A DNA stretch of 19,599 nucleotides from Fidelibacterota bacterium. Lineage in GTDB: Bacteria > Fidelibacterota > JAANXI01. Position numbers and translations under genes: made by a program. Shown piece by piece: positions 16,283-19,599 of this stretch. Below the pieces are notes generated by a model. That model was not told the origin of the DNA, did not search any database, and saw only the letters and a program-made list of their open reading frames with translations. Each line of letters starts with the position of its first letter. The stretch's first letter is position 1. The DNA lies in the NCBI GenBank assembly GCA_018263365.1, contig JAANXI010000003.1:974-20572 (forward strand), in the 5' to 3' direction.

Positions 16283-17248
16283 TCACCGGGCATCCAGTGG
16301 GCTCTGAACGGCGTGCCCGCCCCTTTTCACGATATGGGTATAAATCATGGTTGTGCGCACATCTTTGTGACCCAGCAGTTCCTGTACAGTGCGAATATCG
16401 TATCCTTTTTCCAGGAGATGGGTGGCGAAGGAGTGGCGAAAGGTATGACAGCTGGCCGCTTTGTTGATTCCCGCCTGTTCGATCGCTTGTCTGACTGAGC
16501 GCTGGAGTGCCGAATCAGATATGTGGTGCCGCATCTTCCGTCCGGAGCGTGGATCGCGGGAGAGTTCCCTGGATGGAAAGAGGTATTGCCACGCAAGTTG
16601 GGTGGGGGAATTCGAATACTTCTCTGCGAGCGCATCCGGCATGGAGACGCCAGCGACATCATTGGACATATCACTTTGCCGCTGAGCATCGACGCGTTCA
16701 ATTTGTCGCTCCAGCGGTTTGACCAGCGATTCCGGGAGGACGGTGACCCGATCCTTGTGTCCTTTGCCATCCCGCACGACGATTTGGTTGAAGTCAAAGT
16801 CGATATCCTTGACCCGCAGCCGGACGCATTCCATTACGCGCAGACCGGCGCCGTATAACAGGCTTGCCATCAGCCATTTGATGCCGTCCAGATGATTCAG
16901 TACAGTCCGGGCCTCTTCGCGGGAGAAGACGGTGGGGATTTTTTTCGGCTTGGAGGCATAGTCAATATCGTCACTGTCCAGCATCACATCCTTATTGAGG
17001 ATTTCGCGATAGAGGTAGAGGATGGCGGCCCGCGCCTGGTTTTGCGTGGAGGCGGCCACATTCTCCCGAACGGCGAGAAACGATAGGTAGTCCTGGATGT
17101 GCGTGTTTTCGAGTTGTTCGGGATGCTGCTTTTTGTGAAACATAATAAACCGTTTAATCCATTGGATGTAGGCCTGTTCGGTGCGATAGCTGTAATGTTT
17201 GGCCCTGAGCGAATTTTTGACCTGTGCCAGCAGCCGGGATTTTGACAT
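16283..17248 (-). CDS. intI: Integron integrase (IntI-type tyrosine recombinase)
   Basis: 321 aa. It should recombine attI with attC sites of gene cassettes. The catalytic set is complete: Arg137 (GAGLRVME), Lys in GKGHKDRV, His268-x-x-Arg271 (CHTFRHSFA), His294 (LLGHKDV) and Tyr303 (TMIYTHI). It differs from XerC/D by the extra IntI domain between the catalytic patches (about residues 199-241: GVSMPDALAEKY ... WQYLFPSRELSRDPRSG ... RRHH-like MRHHISD), which integron integrases use to grip extrahelical attC bases. The closing GGHAVQSPLD is also IntI-like. The ATG follows AAGGAGG at 5 nt. It is transcribed away from the AT-rich cassette region, the standard integron arrangement. Confidence 0.93.
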   Translation of the reverse strand: MSKSRLLAQVKNSLRAKHYSYRTEQAYIQWIKRFIMFHKKQHPEQLENTHIQDYLSFLAVRENVAASTQNQARAAILYLYREILNKDVMLDSDDIDYASKPKKIPTVFSREEARTVLNHLDGIKWLMASLLYGAGLRVMECVRLRVKDIDFDFNQIVVRDGKGHKDRVTVLPESLVKPLERQIERVDAQRQSDMSNDVAGVSMPDALAEKYSNSPTQLAWQYLFPSRELSRDPRSGRKMRHHISDSALQRSVRQAIEQAGINKAASCHTFRHSFATHLLEKGYDIRTVQELLGHKDVRTTMIYTHIVKRGGHAVQSPLDAR

Positions 17249-17439
17249 GACGGCCTCCTTTTTTTCCTTGCCTGTTGACTAGTGTCGAAATACATTGTTG
17301 CTACTGATTGTCACATAAGATTTCTTACATAACAGCACTATGAATCTTACATGACAATAAGTTTTGTACAAACAGTGAACAAATGCAGTATAAAAACGGT
17401 GGTCCAATAATGCCAGAGATTTTTTTGGCGGGTTATTTT

Positions 17440-17562
17440 CGGGGATCGGCCGATCGGCTTACATCACGGTCCCGGTTCATAATATACCAAAAATAAGTAC
17501 GATAAGCCGATTTGGAATAAGATATTATGATCCTACTTTTTGAATCTAATCTAAGGTTAGAA
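17440..17562 (+). other. Candidate attI region and cassette junction
   Basis: In integrons attI lies between intI and the first cassette. Here the junction is the core GTTAGAA at 17556-17562 (six of the seven positions of GTTRRRY). Upstream are a GATCGGCCGATC palindrome (17444-17455) and a 9-bp inverted pair ATCGGCTTA (17453-17461) / TAAGCCGAT (17503-17511), possible integrase-binding elements. Exact attI limits cannot be set from sequence because attI sites are not conserved across integron classes. Confidence 0.45.
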
Positions 17563-17574
17563 GGATTAAAATTA
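17554..17574 (+). repeat. Left arm of perfect 21-bp inverted repeat
   Basis: AGGTTAGAAGGATTAAAATT plus A, exactly complementary to 19313-19333. It contains the candidate cassette core GTTAGAA. Confidence 0.97.
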
Positions 17575-17700
17575 TCTTCAATATATCAATATAATCTTAA
17601 ATATATTAAGATATTAATACAAATAGTTAACGATTATAATAAATAATAATAAATAATTACAATAATATATAAAACTTTATTTGAAAAGAGGGTTTTTTAG

Positions 17701-17729
17701 TTGACTATTTAAAAATAAGAAATTATATT
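17701..17729 (+). promoter_or_regulatory. Sigma70-type promoter inside the cassette
   Basis: TTGACT (17701-17706), a 17-bp spacer, then TATATT (17724-17729): one mismatch to consensus in each hexamer and ideal spacing. The following gene has AAGGAGGT at 17765-17772, 5 nt before its ATG. A cassette with its own promoter does not depend on the integron Pc promoter. Confidence 0.55.
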
Positions 17730-17777
17730 CAATTGGATGTTACAGTTATATTAACCAAGTAGTCAAGGAGGTATAAA

Positions 17778-18161
17778 ATGGCATACAAATTTAGTGAAAG
17801 AGGTGTTAATGATTTTATAGCAGATGCTTACGCAAACCCACAACTAAAAAAAGATACAATAACTGCAATGAGAGGGTCATTAAGTGATTTTAAGGCATTC
17901 GTTAGAAAGCAATCCAATTTAACACAAAAGCAAGATGAAACTTTGGATAAATTTTCAGAGTCTTCCGCATCCTTTTTAGGGGAACGTGTTGCGTGTGCTT
18001 TTGAAGAAAATGTTGATTTGAAAGCAACTTTTGGACCTGAGCCAGGTTCAGACAAAGATTTTGAATCAAAGGTAACATGCGGCGGAAAAGTTACTCATTA
18101 CGATGACTGTCAGTGGAAAGAAGAAGCTTATTGTGAGTGTACATTTAATATTCTTACGTGA
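17778..18161 (+). CDS. Cassette-borne protein of unknown function with Cys-containing C-terminus
   Basis: 127 aa, not recognised. There is no signal peptide. The first 70 residues look helical and polar (FSERGVNDFIADAYANP, then DFKAFVRKQSNLTQKQDETL). The C-terminal part after a GPEPGSDKDFE linker holds Cys residues spaced C-x11-C-x7-C-x-C (TCGGKVTHYDD, then CQWKEEAYCECTF), plus an earlier RVACAF Cys. These might bind metal, form disulphides, or be a modified core peptide after a leader; none of these is established. A strong ribosome binding site (AAGGAGGT, 17765-17772) and a near-consensus promoter suggest vigorous expression. Codon use is AT-rich, unlike the chromosome to the left. It ends with TGA, showing that TGA is a stop here. 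Confidence 0.75.
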   Translation: MAYKFSERGVNDFIADAYANPQLKKDTITAMRGSLSDFKAFVRKQSNLTQKQDETLDKFSESSASFLGERVACAFEENVDLKATFGPEPGSDKDFESKVTCGGKVTHYDDCQWKEEAYCECTFNILT

Positions 18162-18425
18162 TTATGGTCTACATAGGTAATGTTTATCTGATTGGGATAT
18201 CGGGTTATCACTCTTATTTTTAAAATATAGGTAAATCACAAACTAAAATTTTTACAAATTGAGCGATACCCTATGTTTTTTAGTGGTGTAACTGTTTATT
18301 GTACAAGTAAAAATTTAAATTTTAAAGATTTCAGCCATTAAAATGCGGTAATCAGATATATTATAACTAGGTATATTAATTTAATGCATATAATTACTAT
18401 TTAATCAAAATTTTTATTTACTATT

Positions 18426-19268
18426 ATGAATTTTAAAAAAACAAGCATCTTTGCAGTATTTATAATAGGTTTTCTTTATTCTTGTATTTCTTTGAACGTT
18501 GAGCAAAAAAGCATTCTACCTGGGAATTGATATATAACAAGAAATCTAGAAATTGATACATTATCTTTAAAGAATCATCAGATAAAAAAGATTCACTTTT
18601 TTACAGATGACTCTTTATATTTGTCAGGATATTTATTATCTACAAAAATCAGTAAAAAATATTTATTATTTTTCGGTGGTAACTATTTTAAAGTTGATTC
18701 AAAGATTTTGAGGACTTTTGATAAATTAAAAGTAAATCTGATATTTATTAATTATAGAGGCTATGGAAATAATCCAGGGACACCTACAATTGAGGGAATT
18801 GTAAAAGATGGTTTAGGCACTTATAATTATGTAAACAAACATCTTTCTATTTCACCTAAAAACATTACTTTAATGGGACATAGTATAGGTACATTTGTTG
18901 CGCTAAATATTGCATTTAAATATGGTTGCAATTCAATTATCTTGGATTCACCGTTTACGAATTTTATTGAATTATCAGATAATCTTGAGAAGCAATTTCC
19001 ATATTATTGGAGAATTATTTATAAAATTAACTATGATAAGAAATTGTTTATATTAAACAATATTAAATTAATTTCAAATATAAAATATCCGACATTAGTA
19101 ATAGCAAGAGAATTAGATGAATTAACTCCTCCTATGATGGTTAAAAAAGTATATGAAAGTTCAATTGCAACTGATAAAAAATATGTCGTTTCGAAAGGCT
19201 CAACACATAATAATATTAAGTATTATGGAGAATATTATGAATTAATCAATAAATATATTAATTTATAA
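18426..19268 (+). pseudogene. Lipoprotein alpha/beta hydrolase interrupted by an in-frame TGA
   Basis: One continuous frame from ATG 18426 to TAA 19268 (280 codons) is broken only by TGA at 18528-18530 (codon 35). Before it is a lipoprotein signal, MNFKKTSIFAVFIIGFLYSC, with the lipobox Cys at residue 20. After it, the hydrolase domain is intact: FFGGNYF and FINYRGYGNNPG (oxyanion region), nucleophile elbow MGHSIGTFVAL (Ser about 153), acid in ARELDELTPP (Asp about 231) and His in GSTHNN (about 261). Translation restart at TTG 18621 would give a 215-aa cytoplasmic fragment. A TGG to TGA change (Trp to stop) or a sequencing error is the simplest cause. No ribosome binding site precedes the ATG, in contrast to the gene before it. 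Confidence 0.75.
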
Positions 19269-19312
19269 CTATCCATTTTTCTGACTTCATTAATTTTACG
19301 GTTTAAGCCACT

Positions 19313-19333
19313 TAATTTTAATCCTTCTAACCT
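19313..19333 (-). repeat. Right arm of perfect 21-bp inverted repeat
   Basis: Exact reverse complement of 17554-17574; it contains TTCTAAC, the candidate R'' box of the attC. Composition changes from AT-rich to about 52 % GC immediately after it. Confidence 0.97.
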
Positions 19334-19431
19334 CCGTTGCACCGGACAGCACTAGCCGCGTGCTTTTGCGTTGGTTTTTCCAGCAATTGATGCGAGTCGC
19401 ATTTTCAAGGGCCGGATCAGGCAAGTTGAAT
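19325..19431 (+). other. Candidate attC recombination site
   Basis: It starts with TTCTAAC (six of seven positions of RYYYAAC) and ends with GTTGAAT (GTTRRRY). Inside, TTGC (19337-19340) pairs with GCAA (19421-19424), and CCGG near 19342 with CCGG near 19412. The centre folds into three small hairpins: AGCAC/GTGCT (19348-19364), TTGC..TGG/CCA..GCAA (19366-19386) and TGCGA-G-TCGCA (19391-19401). About 107 bp, similar in size to Vibrio-type attC sites. The right boundary is uncertain; GTTAGGC at 19520-19526 is an alternative. Confidence 0.45.
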
Positions 19432-19508
19432 TTTGGTAGAGGTCTCGAAACGCTGGTCACGGTCAGGAATCGGAGCAGGTTAAGGACACTACTGAACAGG
19501 CTGCCCCT

Positions 19509-19534
19509 AAACTGGGGCCGTTAGGCCCAGTTTT
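19509..19534. terminator. Hairpin after the candidate attC
   Basis: AAACTGGGGCC, loop GTTA, GGCCCAGTTT with one bulged G, followed by a short T stretch. It could be a terminator or part of the next cassette boundary, because the loop region contains GTTAGGC, a perfect GTTRRRY core. No gene is seen from here to the window end at 19599. Confidence 0.4.
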
Positions 19535-19599
19535 GGCGTGAGTATAATTTTCCTTGCTTCCACCCAATTTTTCTCCTAATCTCATTTTATGATTGACTA

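Larger units (their letters stand above)
17557..19425 (+). mobile_element. Probable integron gene cassette, AT-rich, two genes
   Basis: The block next to intI drops to roughly 27 % GC (by eye) between two sites that fit cassette ends: it opens with TTAGAA after a GTT core at 17556 and closes with a candidate attC whose R'' box is TTCTAAC (19325-19331), the complement of that opening. Both genes inside run in the + direction, away from intI, as expected. At 1.87 kb and two genes it is larger than most cassettes. No transposase is present, and no matching target duplication flanks the inverted repeats. The cassette reading is inference from layout; excision has not been seen. Confidence 0.62.

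Noticed and set aside
18497..18503. GTTGAGC as an internal cassette boundary between the two cassette genes
   Set aside because: It fits GTTRRRY but lies inside the lipoprotein signal-peptide frame, has no matching RYYYAAC partner to its left, and composition does not change there.
18528..18530. Recoded TGA (Trp, Gly or selenocysteine)
   Set aside because: The neighbouring cassette gene uses TGA as its stop, and no downstream stem-loop resembling a SECIS is evident right after the codon.
17554..19333. Classical transposon bounded by the 21-bp inverted repeats
   Set aside because: No transposase inside, no matching target duplication outside (CTAA on the left, CCGT on the right), and an adjacent integron integrase gives a better explanation. 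Not fully excluded.
1..19599. CRISPR array, tRNA or rRNA genes
   Set aside because: No regularly spaced direct repeats and no tRNA cloverleaf or rRNA signature was seen on either strand by reading.

Overview
The window looks like chromosome from a member of the FCB group (Marinimicrobia, Calditrichota or Ignavibacteria-like). Two proteins end in the type IX secretion (Por) C-terminal sorting domain with the NxPNPF opening, another secreted protease ends in a dockerin-like calcium-binding repeat pair, base composition is close to 50 % GC, and the intergenic spaces are full of dispersed palindromes. No rRNA or tRNA gene or conserved marker fixes the lineage, so this placement is inference.

Layout. 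1-4393 (+ strand): two tandem S8 subtilases (the first cut by the window edge) and a TatT-like lipoprotein. 4394-4848: gap between convergent genes, with palindromic repeats. 4849-7706 (- strand): a sodium:solute symporter, thiamine pyrophosphokinase and RNA 2'-phosphotransferase KptA; kptA and thiN form a two-gene operon. 7707-8402: gene-free, holding a 160-bp MITE-like element with 16-bp terminal inverted repeats and a 5-bp target duplication, a 28-bp palindrome and other hairpins. 8403-11214 (- strand): potassium uptake pair trkA-trkH. 11545-13074 (- strand): a SAM methyltransferase and a Bax-inhibitor-1/YccA membrane protein. 13222-13980 (- strand): an alpha/beta hydrolase. 13981-14683: no gene, low-complexity repeats. 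14684-15502 (- strand): a small exported protein with a type IX sorting domain. 15518-16282: no gene recognised.

The most interesting part is 16283-19599. An integron integrase (intI, - strand) carries the IntI-specific insertion and the R-H-R-H-Y catalytic set. Divergent from it, after a 300-bp candidate attI region, composition falls abruptly to roughly 27 % GC. This AT-rich block is bounded by a perfect 21-bp inverted repeat (17554-17574 and 19313-19333) that contains the core sites GTTAGAA and TTCTAAC. That is the expected logic of an integron gene cassette: the first bases of the cassette are complementary to the R'' box of its own attC. The block holds two + strand genes: a 127-aa Cys-containing protein of unknown function with its own promoter (TTGACT-17-TATATT) and a strong ribosome binding site, and a lipoprotein alpha/beta hydrolase interrupted by one in-frame TGA. 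GC returns to normal exactly at the candidate attC. The integrase-to-cassette layout is canonical, but the cassette protein is not one I recognise.
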